Shown here: positions 44,136-55,671 of the stretch, one piece after another | Numbering within the stretch: the stretch's first letter is position 1 | Layout of the letters: every line of letters begins with the position of its first letter | NCBI GenBank assembly: GCA_025738555.1 | Contig: JAOVFP010000007.1 | Coordinates: forward strand, 1,054,001-1,118,000 | Source: Cyathus striatus | Lineage: Eukaryota; Basidiomycota; Agaricomycetes; Agaricales; Nidulariaceae | Direction: 5' to 3' | DNA length: 64,000 nt | Position numbers and translations under genes: made by a program | Notes under the pieces: generated by a model | Seen by the model: only the letters and a program-made list of their open reading frames with translations | What the model was told of the DNA's origin: nothing | The model's database searches: none

Positions 44136-45345
44136 CTACATGAATTTTATACTTCTCGTACAATACTTAAATAATGTGATATCGTAACGTACACGTGCCA
44201 AACTATCATACTTTCGGAAGGATATGTCGCGTCGCGATTTCCTTGCGTTACCAGAACATTTGTGTTTGTCCAGAGTCCCTTGGCATGAGAAAAACCTTCG
44301 ACAACGCTCGCACAGCCACTCGACTTGTCGTCCATGTATTGCAACCTCGTGGCGGAGTCGGTCATGTTGTCGAGAGAATGTTTCATCGCATCCCATTTGG
44401 CAAGTATATCGTGTTTTGGGTTTGTGAGTTCCCATATGTAATTTTCTTGTATACTAATCATAACGAAAAGAGTCAGCTATTGCAGAGGAAGATTAAGCGA
44501 TACAACGCACTTCGCTCATGAACCTTCTGTTGCACCCACTATGTAAACAACTCAGCCTCCGTGGTCTACGGTTGCCATTCTGAGATATACTTGATGACGA
44601 ATCTTCGCATGATGAGACCGAGTGAGATGGAGTCGAGGGAGTAGGTGAAGATCCTAACGAGTGTAAATATTTGTGTTTATATGAAACAGTAAAATAAAGT
44701 ACCTTCATCGAGCGATCCCTCGGGGACTCCTTCACTAGATAAATCTTCCCATATGCCTTTATTTAATGGGTGCTCTATTCCCCATGCCTCAGGATTGGAG
44801 AAATCCAGGAAGCCTGCTGAACTATCTGCTCCAAATCCAACCCCATGTTGCATCCAATCGGACGTGAGTTGCTGCATGGAATTCCCTGAACGGTTCCCCT
44901 GAGTAAGCCTTCGGGATCAACGACAAGAAAAATGTTATACCTGTTGCAAGCCCATTGTGGTCGCCGAGAATTAGGGAGTTAAGTTGGTCTGAACGGATAA
45001 CTAATTAGCTTTATCAAAGCTTGATGGTATAATTTGCGAATGGTTATGCGTACCTGACACTGTTCCTCCCGTTGATGATGAAGCACCCAGTCCCACATTT
45101 TCAGCTGTAGTATCCGCGCCGACTTCCTCAAAAGATGCGAAAATGAGGAGCTTATAGCATCCATCTTCAAGGATAGTCTCGAAGTGTATCATTGTTCTCG
45201 ATGCCTCCAGGCATTGGGATAGAGGAGAACATTCGGCGTCAAGTGATGGTTTTAGAGCGAGTGATATCGAGCCATTTTTAGAGCCTGAGAAGTCCGCTGA
45301 TATACAATAGCGATGAAGATCTTCTGTGCGTAGAGTAAGAGACAT
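44136..45345 (-). CDS. C2H2 zinc-finger transcription factor
   Basis: Five exons (45054-45345, 44941-45000, 44703-44885, 44511-44653, 44136-44453) join to 331 aa. The C-terminal DNA-binding part has three fingers: C214/C219/H232/H236, C244/C248/H261/H266, and an atypical third with C277 preceded by C274 and H290/C292 (C2HC-like). A Ser/Thr/Pro-rich linker (SSPTPSTPSHSVSS) precedes them and an acidic stretch lies in the middle, as in activators. The N-terminal ~95 residues are of a type I do not recognise. The start at 45345 is the best ATG in the first exon, but an upstream exon cannot be excluded (open frame at 45424-45633). Located 0.8 kb from the P450/terpene synthase pair, it is a candidate pathway regulator. 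Confidence 0.75.
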
Positions 45346-48300
45346 AATAAAGCGGATGTAAAGCAAGGCAAGGCAGGAGCAGATCAGGGATTTAACTGTA
45401 GTCGTTTTTGACACCGTTGCTATCTATAGTCCGGATGCCGAGGGCATTGATGCGGGGAATTGATGCGATTTTCCAACTGGGGAGTATATATCCAAATCTT
45501 CGGCTGTGACAGGCCTTTGCATCAAATGCGCCGAATGAAGTTGGTTAGACGCATTCTGTACATGTGCGTGATCGGTGGGCATAATGGGGTTACAGTAAGC
45601 GAACGTTTGAACCCCGCCTAATAAAGCTAGCACTTACCACACTAATTTCGTCAAGGCGCTTTATATGTTTGTTGCCTGCTGCTTTGAATTATTGAACGTC
45701 ACAATGATAAACATGTCGTTTTAAAACAGGTAAAGGTTGTACAAGAAATTGGATACCAGTAGCTCTAAGCTCCCTTGTAGTCTAAAACTTTGCTCGCATA
45801 AATGCCTCGATGCCCTTCTGCACTAATTTCATCAACGCTGATCTGGACCAAGTCATGAAAAATGCCGATACTACACAATTGAATTGACATTTGATACCCG
45901 ATGACCGGGGGACTCCGAGCGAGGATGACAAGCACCCCATGGCATCCACTAGTCAGACACCCTCGTTTGGTAAAATAATGCCATCGTTGTGATGTCCGGC
46001 GATAGGGGAGCATTAGCAATGGCTTCCAATAGGAGGGATACATATATACGCGGGTGTTCATTGGTGGCCTGATGATACGAGCCCAGTGCAGCCCACACCT
46101 GCCCACACGAATCTGTATTCCCGTAGATGTCGGATTGTGTTATCCAATTGTTATCAGCTGGCTTTAACAGTTATCCGATAAATATGTAGATTGTGAGTTT
46201 TTTTTAGAAACGACGCTCGACGCTATAGTTCTCTAACCCCAATAAACTAATAATCGGGGTAACAATAGTCGGGATTTTGCTCCTCAAACCTATCCTTTCC
46301 AAACTTTATAACTGTGGATATTTTCGAAGGATGCGCTAACGAAAATAAACAATGTGAGTTGCTGATTTCGCCATTCCTAACCAGAGCCACTTACAAGAGC
46401 TTACAAGCCATAGTGCATAAGAGTTTATGGATTGTGCTTCATCTCGTCACTACTAGCTGATGGACGACGTCACTAGATTTTGAAACGCTGGTGCTCGGAC
46501 CTAAAATGAAGGCCGTGAGGAGCGAGCTGGCTGCTAAGCCTATCAGTAGCCTATGGCGTTGTCGCGACAGAATCCTTTCACGTGCAATATGACATTTATC
46601 TCGACGCCTGTTATTGATGGAAGTATATGATTATCATCGAGATCTGTTGAACGGTGTGGCCGAGCGCCTTGTTTCATTTCGTAGGATAAAGCAAAGAGAC
46701 TATCGAAGAAACAAAGTTGGCTGTGGGGGAGGGCCATATTGATGTCTATAGTCTACGCGTATATTCTAGCATCTGATAAGCATCTGTTGAGATGGTGCCG
46801 CGCAAAGATGGTTGTTACGTATGTAGTATTTTCATACTCTTGGAACTGTGGACATACATACATAGAAGCTGACGCCAAGTCAACAGTGCATGTATTTTAC
46901 ATTACCGGGATTGATCCTCATCAGAAATGGCTTTAAAGTGGATTACGCGGATGAACGAAAATATCGAACAGGGGCACAACCGTACAGGCTGGCACAGGCA
47001 CAAAAACACATGAGAATGTTTTTGGTTTCTGTATTCATTTGCGTTTCTGAAGGTTTCTGATGTACCTATTCTGACGGCAAGTTTCTTATCGGTTTGTGCG
47101 CAAGTCCAGATTCTATAAGGCCCAATGGTTATTGGTAGATAACTGGCGCTACATTTCATCGAGCAGCAGCGAAATGTAGTGCATTGATTGTATCAGATAT
47201 AAGAATATCTCAACTTCATTAAGCAACAGCGCAGGGTGGAGCGTAGTTCTATAAATAAAGAATGCGGAAGAATCATGTGTACGAACACGTAACTCAATAG
47301 TGTACTTTGCTCGAGGTCTATCAGCTGGCCTATTTTAGCCTATCGTTCCGAGCTAAGAGAATGGAAGCCAGAATAATTTGATATCCAGCAATTAGTTCCA
47401 CACAGTTCTGATATGTGGGAAGACTTGGGACCTCTTGTGACTGCTTGGAGCAAATTGGAGGTTTAGCAGTGGTTTAGCCTGCTTTAGCGTTCCCGATCGT
47501 GATGATAGTTCTGTCCCTGAAACCAACAATCTTGAACCGTTATTATGCCATAGCCACAAAGCGTGAGCGGCGAGCCTATCGGAATCCATTCCTAATACAG
47601 ACTATCAGTCAGTGTATCTTATGTCTCGCTGAGGGAAGCTTATGGCTATCGGGATCAATCATCAGATTGTTGTAGCGTCGCTTGCTGCAGGTAGCTACAG
47701 CTTCGGGAAAGGGATAGAAAGGGTTTCCTCGGGTTTGCATGGGTTTGCTCGATATCTAAAGCTAGTGCGGGTAAGGAAAGTGATATCCGATGATCTCGTA
47801 GCTAAATGTTCAGCGTTCAATATTCATACGTTGACCAGCACCATTGTGATCAACCAGATAGTAGCTAGCCTGCGGATATATTAGATCTTATTGCTGACTA
47901 GATATCTAGTGTTAACTATTTGTTCTCTTAGCTCAACGTTGACAAGTTGTACAGGCTGCGGCTTCTCAAATTATGGTGAAACAACTATCGCGCGTAAGTA
48001 GCTGATATACACTAACTCTTGTAGGCTCATTACTCACAGGGCCACGGATTCGGAGGATCTTCCGGCTACCGCAGCTTTGTATTCTCCGTAAGTTATGTCT
48101 GACCAACACCACACCGATCTCCGAGCCTCTCCTGCCTCTCGCCCTCGTAATAAGTACATTAAGTATCGTATACATATACGGTATTTGGCTACATAAGACC
48201 CATCATAATCACATCAAAATTGGCTTGAAAGCTGATGCAACGATGATCTTGGACGAAGGTCAATGTGGGACTTAAAACGGTAGCCCGTCGGAGGGCTCGC

Positions 48301-49892
48301 GTAGCAGATTGATGTTATGTCTGTAACTTAATCAACACAAATTTTATACCATTGTTTGCGTTGACTCGTTCACCAATCTAATCTATGCATCAAAGGCGCA
48401 CCAGGGGATTGAAATTTCCCACCTCCTGTAGGTCTTGTGCTCCGCGGTCCGTGCCATTATGTTTGAATAGACACTTTTCATCTTAACTTAAACTTACTTA
48501 TTTAAGCTACTTCAAAACCGACAATAAGGACTATCCTAACTGTCTCCGAGGCCTTTTGATATTATAACCCTATTCAGTGGTTTACGGACGGATACCGACG
48601 TACCGTAAGTACTTGAAAAGTGTTTCGGACCGGACTCCAACTTAAGCGTACAGTTGATGGCCCTGAATAAGTAACCACTCCGTGAAATCGGCTGCATACT
48701 CAGCCACTACTCAGCCTCACTGAGCATTTTCAACAAGCTGTGCTTCCAATTTTGCCAAATGTTTTATTCATAACAAATGGTATACTGTAGTTACATATGC
48801 ATGTAAGTTTTTTAAATCGACAGATTAACTAATTTGTAAGATATGAGGCAAGGAGGCGCCGCCCTTGAGAGGCCCAAAGGAGACCTCGCCTCAATAATAG
48901 GGAGCCTTACGATGAAAGTAAAGTATACAATATGTGATATATATATCTTAAATACACACCGACATGTATACATAGCTACATTGACGAAAATATAAGTGTT
49001 GAGGCTGCAGTAGGCTGCAGCGCTGTGAAACAACATCACTGTGGGAAATTTTCTAGTACATATGTACAAACCCCGCTCATCCTAATGATTAGGTCAGCAG
49101 GAGGAAGATTCCTTTCAACTTGAACTCAACTTCTCCGACTCGTCCGTCTGAACACCGCAAGACTTGAGGCACCTATCCAGGGGAGGTGAATGCTATACAA
49201 GTATTAATTATGATGTACTATCTCAAATGGAGTATTTCTTTTCTCCAGCTGTCCTTTACATGGACGTGAGTAACGTCTTGACTTCTCAATGAACTTATCT
49301 CTGAGTCATCACTTTCTTTCTTACCAACGTATATTAGAGAATGGTACAAAATGGCTCAGAAGTTAGGCCTTTCGGGGTGTCCTTCGCTGAAGGGTGCTTT
49401 GCGAAAACGAGTATGCTCAAACTTGTCGCTCGACTGCGGTGTAATGCGGCTGCCAAGTATTGGCTGAGTATACAACTTTTGAATCTGTCACTGATGCTGA
49501 CACACTCTATATTCTTCGCGATTTTGTGCTTCCCATTATGTCCTTTTAAGACGTTCATTCAAAATATACTAACTCTCCTTGCCCACCGTTTCAGCTATTT
49601 TGAGACAAGCGCTAACAAGCGCCCGCCGCCATCTGAGGAAATTGATCTTTAACCGTGATGCGGCTGTGCAAAAGTCAACGAACGAGACAATGATTCGTAA
49701 CGATCCCCATCATTCCCTCCCCCGTCCTGTGCAGGTCGGTGCTACCCTCTCTCTCTCAACGACGACAAGGACAACCCTGGCTGGTCATCCTCCCTATTCT
49801 TCTAGCTGAACGCGCTGGCGCTGTTCTTCCAATTCCTGAGCTGGCCTCAACGTGGTGCTGGATCACCACGAGACTCTCGTAGCTACGTGTCG
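45346..49892. other. No gene recognised (4.5 kb)
   Basis: Only short frames. A plus-strand stretch around 49340-49660 has several short open blocks (one reads WYKMAQKLGLSGCPSLKGAL in a frame that soon stops) and could be a decayed gene of a family I cannot name. No tRNA cloverleaf or tandem repeat seen. Confidence 0.35.
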
Positions 49893-51163
49893 ATGAGGAG
49901 GTGTCTTTGGTGCGTTCGGTTACGCCTTCTTGTTATCCTTGTACTGACGCTCATTTGGTTCTATAGCTTCCTCTTCCTCTTTTCCTTTCTTTCATCTGCA
50001 TCTGCTCTGGGCATTACTGTTCCTTCGCAAGCTGCCGTCAATCAGCCAACTCGTGTGACGTGGTCTCTCGATCCGGGGGATGAGACGACGTGGGACTTCA
50101 GATTCGTGCTAGATGGGTGGGATGTTGGACTAGCAGCTGCAAACGTCGTTGCTGGAGGCATGAGCGAGGGCCAAGTAGATGTGACATTCAACCGTATTGG
50201 GTACGCTATATTGTTCTTTCTTATATTCAATGCTGATTGTGTATGGCAATACAGGGATTTCGTGATAGTTGCCGTTGCTGGGTACGTTTGTCTTGATCAC
50301 TATCGCTGGAGGACGTCAACCAACTGAGTTGTTATAGACCTCAATCGGATGTGATAGGTCAAAGCCTAGCGGTTCAAGTTCTCAATGCACTACCTACCTC
50401 ATCGTATGTCCACCTTTCGGTTCGTTGTATTCCTACTTTACGCTAACACTGGCCCCTCTCAGTTCCGCACTTCCAAGCATGACATGGTACAATCCACTTT
50501 CCCAACGTTCCGACGTCCCTGCTGATCAGAGCCCACTCAGCACCCCCTCCGTCTCCATATCAACTGTATTCGAAAGGTTCGTCATTCATTCTATCTACCT
50601 TATATACCCGAACTTACCCATAACATAGTGCATCCTCGAGTCCCACCCCCCTCGCCCGCCTCGGGCCAAAAGTCAACGTAGCAGCCATAGTAGGCGGCAT
50701 CCTCGGCGTACTCCTTTTCATACTCCTCTTAATCCTCCTCATCATCTTCCTCCGCCGGCGAAAATCCGAAAATGACAATAAACCCACGCGGCGATTCACA
50801 TTCCACCGCTCGTGGATGGTTCGCGCGAGGGACGACCCCGCTCCAGGTCCATCCATGGCAGGAATAGACAATGCACCTGTGAGCGGGGGTCCGCGTGGTC
50901 CTCGGCCCGGGAAGAATCTGCGCCCGTTCATTTTGGATCCTGTGCGGACGGAGAGGCAGCAGATGCTCGATGAGAGGGTGATAGAGCTGTTGGAGGATAT
51001 TAGTTCGTTGCCGCTTACGCCTGCTCCTGGAGCGCGGAGGATGAGCGATCGGTTGGGGGAGATTAGGAGGAAGATTAGGTGGGCGAGGGAGATGAAGGAT
51101 AGTCCGTGGGCTAGGGGGGAGACGGATGCTAGGCCTGTTGGATGGGAGGAGTGTATGTCTTAG
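49893..51163 (+). CDS. Single-pass plasma-membrane protein, Ser/Thr-rich ectodomain
   Basis: Six exons (49893-49909, 49967-50200, 50255-50281, 50338-50403, 50463-50576, 50629-51163) join to 330 aa. Signal peptide MRRCLCFLFLFSFLSSASA. A beta-rich ectodomain begins ITVPSQAAVNQPTRVTWSLD, followed by a Ser/Pro/Thr segment (SPLSTPSVSISTVFESASSS). One transmembrane helix VAAIVGGILGVLLFILLLI ends in the stop-transfer LRRRKSE, and a ~130-residue charged cytoplasmic tail follows. This architecture is common in basidiomycetes and recalls wall-stress sensors, but no specific function is known to me. The first intron is frame-neutral in its reading; splicing it gives the better signal peptide. Confidence 0.8.
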
Positions 51164-52009
51164 TTTAATAGGCCGCAAGTGTTTCACCTCACTATAAAGC
51201 TCTTGGATATGTCTTAGAGCAACTCGTTCGACAGCCTGAGCCAGGAGAAAGGGTGAAATACGTGGCACGCGTTTACCAGTGCGTACACATATGTTGTACA
51301 GGCTCAAGAGGCCGGTGGAGTAGCAGGAAAATAAATCGCCATCACTGCAGGAGTTGGTAATGAAGAGAAGTGGAGAAAACCACTATCACACACACACCGA
51401 CAAATCTCGGTGGGGTTGCAGAATTTGTAGCTACGTATGTGGTTTGTGCAACAAGAACCCCCGTGTGTGATAAACTGTCACGTTAATTCAACTTGAGATA
51501 CAATTGAGTCGAGAGTCGAGAATTCAATTGAAAAATATGTATTATTGAATATCCAGAGAACCCACTACCCCTCGACGTATTACTCACCTCCTTTCTTCAC
51601 TCCTACTTTCTCTCCCACTATCTACATGTCATTCGGCTGGCGGCGTTGTCTTCTTTTTAACTTCTTTTAATTTCCGATGCTCGGAGGTGCAAGACCTATC
51701 GGTGCCAGTGCAAGTGGGGGTTGCAAGGTCTTGGGATTCTTCGCATGCCGTACATGGTTTGCCGACGAAAGGCTTCAGAGGTACGCGACAGACGTTGTGA
51801 TGACAATTCGCATTGTAACGATTGTATAATTTTCCAGAGAATCTTCGACCGTAAAAGAATTACTTGACTGCATGGGGAGGAGGATTCAGTGCGCAACAAC
51901 CATTTCGATATGTCCGTCTGCTTAACGTCTAGCAAATGAGTTCATGTCTTTTGTAAGTGTTTTGGTCAGCACTATCACGACGCCTCATGAACGAATAGGT
52001 TAATATGAT
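51164..52009. other. Intergenic or decayed 5' region
   Basis: No intact gene. The expected N-terminal coding of the following fucosyltransferase-like pseudogene is not recognisable here. Confidence 0.35.
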
Positions 52010-53225
52010 ATACCTGTCGACCATCAGCGATCGGGTACCAATAATCCCTCCATTCGCACTGGATCATCATATGCATACGAAAGCCTTCTCCGACGCAAAC
52101 TATATATGATTCACAGTTTCAACGTAGCCAGTTCCGCCGGAATTATTTGTTTTGGTGATATCTTCAATCTCATGCATCTGCACAGCGCCCTTCAGAAGCC
52201 AATACTCGAATGGCGAGAAGTAAAGAAACCGCCACCCCTCGAGGATCCCTACTCTTCCATAAGCAAGGAACACGTCGGTTGCTGGTCAACTACAAACATA
52301 GACCATACAATTCCATTTGAAAATGGAAATATACTCAATCACTTGGGACTGGATATATTATACACGCGTTCCAAAGCAAGTACGACGAAAAGAGGACGAG
52401 AATGATTTCCATGTCATATTCTCTGAATTGGCAGCGTTGACGTATCCAGGCGGTCCTAACAGCAATCCAACGGATTTCCCATTGATGATTCCGTCCCCGA
52501 TGGACTCCAAGCTTCCACCTGATTAACATTTGGCGTGTCTCGACTGTCTATATTTTGTTACTTCCAGTGGGCATTCCTTTGAGTGGGAGCGTCCTTGGTC
52601 TCCTGCGTGGAATATCATAGGCAAAAACTTACCTTTCACGGAGCGCATGATGCCATTGGGGAAGGAATATCTGGCAATTTTGTTTCAAGTTTCCCCAATT
52701 GATATTCCTCGTGTAGGTCTCCTCTGCGTAATTACAGTTTCTCGTCGATAATTGACAACTCCCATCGCATTAGTTGATCGCTATACATATCCGAAGAGGA
52801 GATTTCACTAGAATTTGAACCACGATTGTCCAGATCTATCGGAGTACTCAAAACAAGTACTGGGAGTTCAAGAAAAGCTACTACAAAAGCATGGTATTGC
52901 CATTCACGACGTTATAATTACATCAGGTACTATAAGCATCACACTCTTGTCGTGCTAGAGCTTATTCGAGATGTTGCAGATGAGACGGACCCAGAGTTCT
53001 GACATCAAGCTAAAAGCCTCAGGTGGAAACAACTCGACCATGACGCACTGAAAACTACCGCAACGTTACGGGAGTGGTATCCGCCACTTATCAATATTTT
53101 CATGCACAGCATGGCTGTTGGATTTGTGGGAACGTTTATATCGACTTATAGTCTAAATAGTAAACGGCGCGTAGAAGACTGGAATCAGGATGTAACATAG
53201 TTGGTGGAAATATTTCACTAGTGGT
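52010..53225 (+). pseudogene. O-fucosyltransferase-like protein, broken
   Basis: Ordered pieces of a GDP-fucose O-fucosyltransferase-like family found in basidiomycetes: YLSTISDRVPIIPPFALDHH, FGDIFNL, ILEWREVKKPPPLEDPYSS, CWSTTNIDHTIPFENG, LGLDILYTR, the nucleotide-sugar motif IAIHIRRGDF, and finally MAVGFVGTFISTYSLNSKRR with RVEDWN. Damage: frame change just after HIRRGDF, a stop where DPEF is followed by TGA (probably a former Trp codon), another after GDVT, and no N-terminal start. Family assignment rests on the HIRRGD and VGFVGT..S motifs. Confidence 0.6.
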
Positions 53226-53696
53226 TGTCTGTAAATTGAAATCAACTATTTTCTTTACTTTGTCGTTTACATTGGATTGGTCTCTTTTCTGAGCCCCACT
53301 GCGGACTAGATCAGAGTTGTACTCCTCTTACGAAACCTTGCCAGTAACATGATTTGGTATTGCCCAGTAGATGGTTTCTCATGACATTGATACTCCACTG
53401 ACGTGAGGATTTTATACTTATCACTGGTGTTTCATGTATCATAGCGCGGATAAGGCTTGTCCATTAGGTTATGTATGTTGTGTATCATCACCATGTTCGT
53501 CGTGTTCGATAAGGCTACGGGATGTTGTTGTTGTTTGGTACGTGTTATATAAAAATTCTTTCTACTATCTGCTATATTGTTCTGTCCTATAATACATAAC
53601 TTTACGGTAATATACTATTTGTTCGGCCTCTCAGTCATTCTCGTAATATGGCATTGGTAAGGTAGTGGGCAATGCCGCTTGCCGGCCTTATTTCTT

Positions 53697-53972
53697 TATC
53701 CTACATTCACGCTCACACTCAAGTTACTGAAAGTATATGAGTGTGATAGGAATACTATCACGCTCACGCTCAAACTCAGTTCAAGTTGGGTTGGGAGAGA
53801 ACATTAGTACAGTATTTCATGCATTTTTAAGATAGATAATAAGGACATACTACAGTGATAATAGATCCTATTGCTTCTCACTCACTTATATCTTGCTTCA
53901 CGCTCACTTACATATTTTTCACGGCCAGGGTCGAAATTCCACGCGCAGACCCTGAGCGTTCACGCTCAACTC
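53697..53972. repeat. TGAGCGTGA-type repeat cluster (relative of the 8.9-11.9 kb element)
   Basis: Several decamers of the TGAGYRTGAR type in both orientations, plus AGGGTCGAAATTCCACGCGCAGACCCTGAGCG, which resembles the inverse of the segment at 8977-9010. May be a decayed, shorter relative of the element at 8911-11881. No clear terminal duplication found. Confidence 0.5.
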
Positions 53973-55671
53973 CATCACTAAATTCGGGAGAATCTCCTAT
54001 GTCGTTATCATGCCGTATAAGTCTCCATAAGTGGTATGAGCTAACATAACCTTACAAATATATGATACTGCAGGATACTGCCATGTGTGGCTGCACCAAA
54101 TTTCGTCATTTGCACAGTAGCTTCGTGCACCTTCGTACATATTATAGACAATCATGAGGGGATTATAACATAATGCCAACAAGATGAGAGAGACACGAGA
54201 TCGGATCACAATTATGAGCACGTATTCATCTTCAAGGACAAGCATAACAATCATATAATTTGCTAATGTAGGTGTACTTTTATTTCAAGGAGAGATAACA
54301 TTGAAAAACATTATATTTGATTACATATATTCTACATACATGGCACTACTACCAAACTCCGAGTCAAAGTGGCCAACCTCAAGCCTCTATTTCCTACAGC
54401 CCCCCCCCCCAAATGTGACCCGGAAGCAAACTCGAGCAATACGAGCCACTACTACACGATAAAAATTAGCAGATGAACAGAGATCCGAGAGAGAGGATGA
54501 TATTCGTACTCATGCCATGGGTTTTGAAAATGATAGGCTTCGGTACTCCTAGCCTATTCAAGATAAAGTTAGTTATGTATGAAGTAGAATGTCAATCAAC
54601 TCACCTTTTCCCACTCGAATAGAGTACTAGAATTCAATAGCGCGACACCTATTAGTATGTTAGCTCACTGACATTTTGAAGAGTAATGATCATGAGGGCC
54701 GAAACATAGCGAAAAGGCAGGGAATGTTGCTCATTTTATGCTGGGTCGGTGCTTGATGTTCCTGGCTGGCTAGACATAAAATCTATACATGGGCGGTGTG
54801 TGTTCCGAAGGACTCGAATCGCGAATCGGCGTCCAGATAACTCGATGGTCTCTAGATGCAATCCAGGCCTATAGCCAAATAGTCGATAAGCTGATGTGAT
54901 TTGTTAGGTGACATATTGAGGGGATCAGGTTTGCTGTGACATGGCCTCCAGCGTAACTAGCAGCTATTGAATTTAGTGACTGAATGCGAACCAGTGGTCC
55001 GCATCGAAAGGAATTTGGACCAAGTTGACGAGAGTGCATTTGCGCCTGTTTACGTCCCCGCCGGAATAGGCATTTCCCATCAAGCGCGCTCTCAAGGTCT
55101 CAGATCTCAACGTTCAACTCCAGGGCCACTTGCCCGCCCAAGTCCTGCCTTAAACAAAACATACTTACTCTTTGGTATGGATTTGTTTCTTATCTTACAT
55201 ATCATAGTGGGGTGAGACTGAGTCGAAGAAACGGTGAAGTTCATTCCAAAGCCATGTTAGGGACTGTTGTCTCCGCTGTACAATGATATATACTATAGAA
55301 TTTAAGGACTCACGAGCAAAGTACAATATGCCGATAACATAGTAACATGTTGTACGCTGTATTTGACTTTAATTGGGACTTGCAATTATTGGTGCGCGGA
55401 GTAAGGTATGTTGGTCGGATTGTGATTTTTATTTACTATGTCAGTACCATTATAATGCCGTACAACTGCTTGTAACCACTTTAACATCTTCCATTGAGCG
55501 CGTGAGAAACGTACGGCAATATCAGACCTTCACGAATTTACTGATGTCACGCTTACAATTGAGCGTGCAGGGGATTTTCTGCCTGCCCGCACTAGCGCAC
55601 TTCCTGAAGTCCCACATTTCTATATCTAGATTCCAGACTCATGCAACCTCATGTTCTCATATTTCATTGAG
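53973..55671. other. No gene recognised
   Basis: Short frames only. A C11 homopolymer lies near 54401. Nothing else of note. Confidence 0.4.

Noticed and set aside
45424..45633. Extra 5' exon of the C2H2 gene
   Set aside because: No good donor joins it in frame to the exon ending at 45054, and it has no recognisable motif.
46645..46680. tRNA-like A box (GTGTGGCCGAGCGCC)
   Set aside because: No matching anticodon arm, T-arm or acceptor 3' strand follows.
49340..49809. Gene upstream of the membrane protein
   Set aside because: Short open blocks in different frames with stops between them and no family I can name.
54395..54412. C11 homopolymer
   Set aside because: A plain homopolymer; possibly miscalled length, no function implied.
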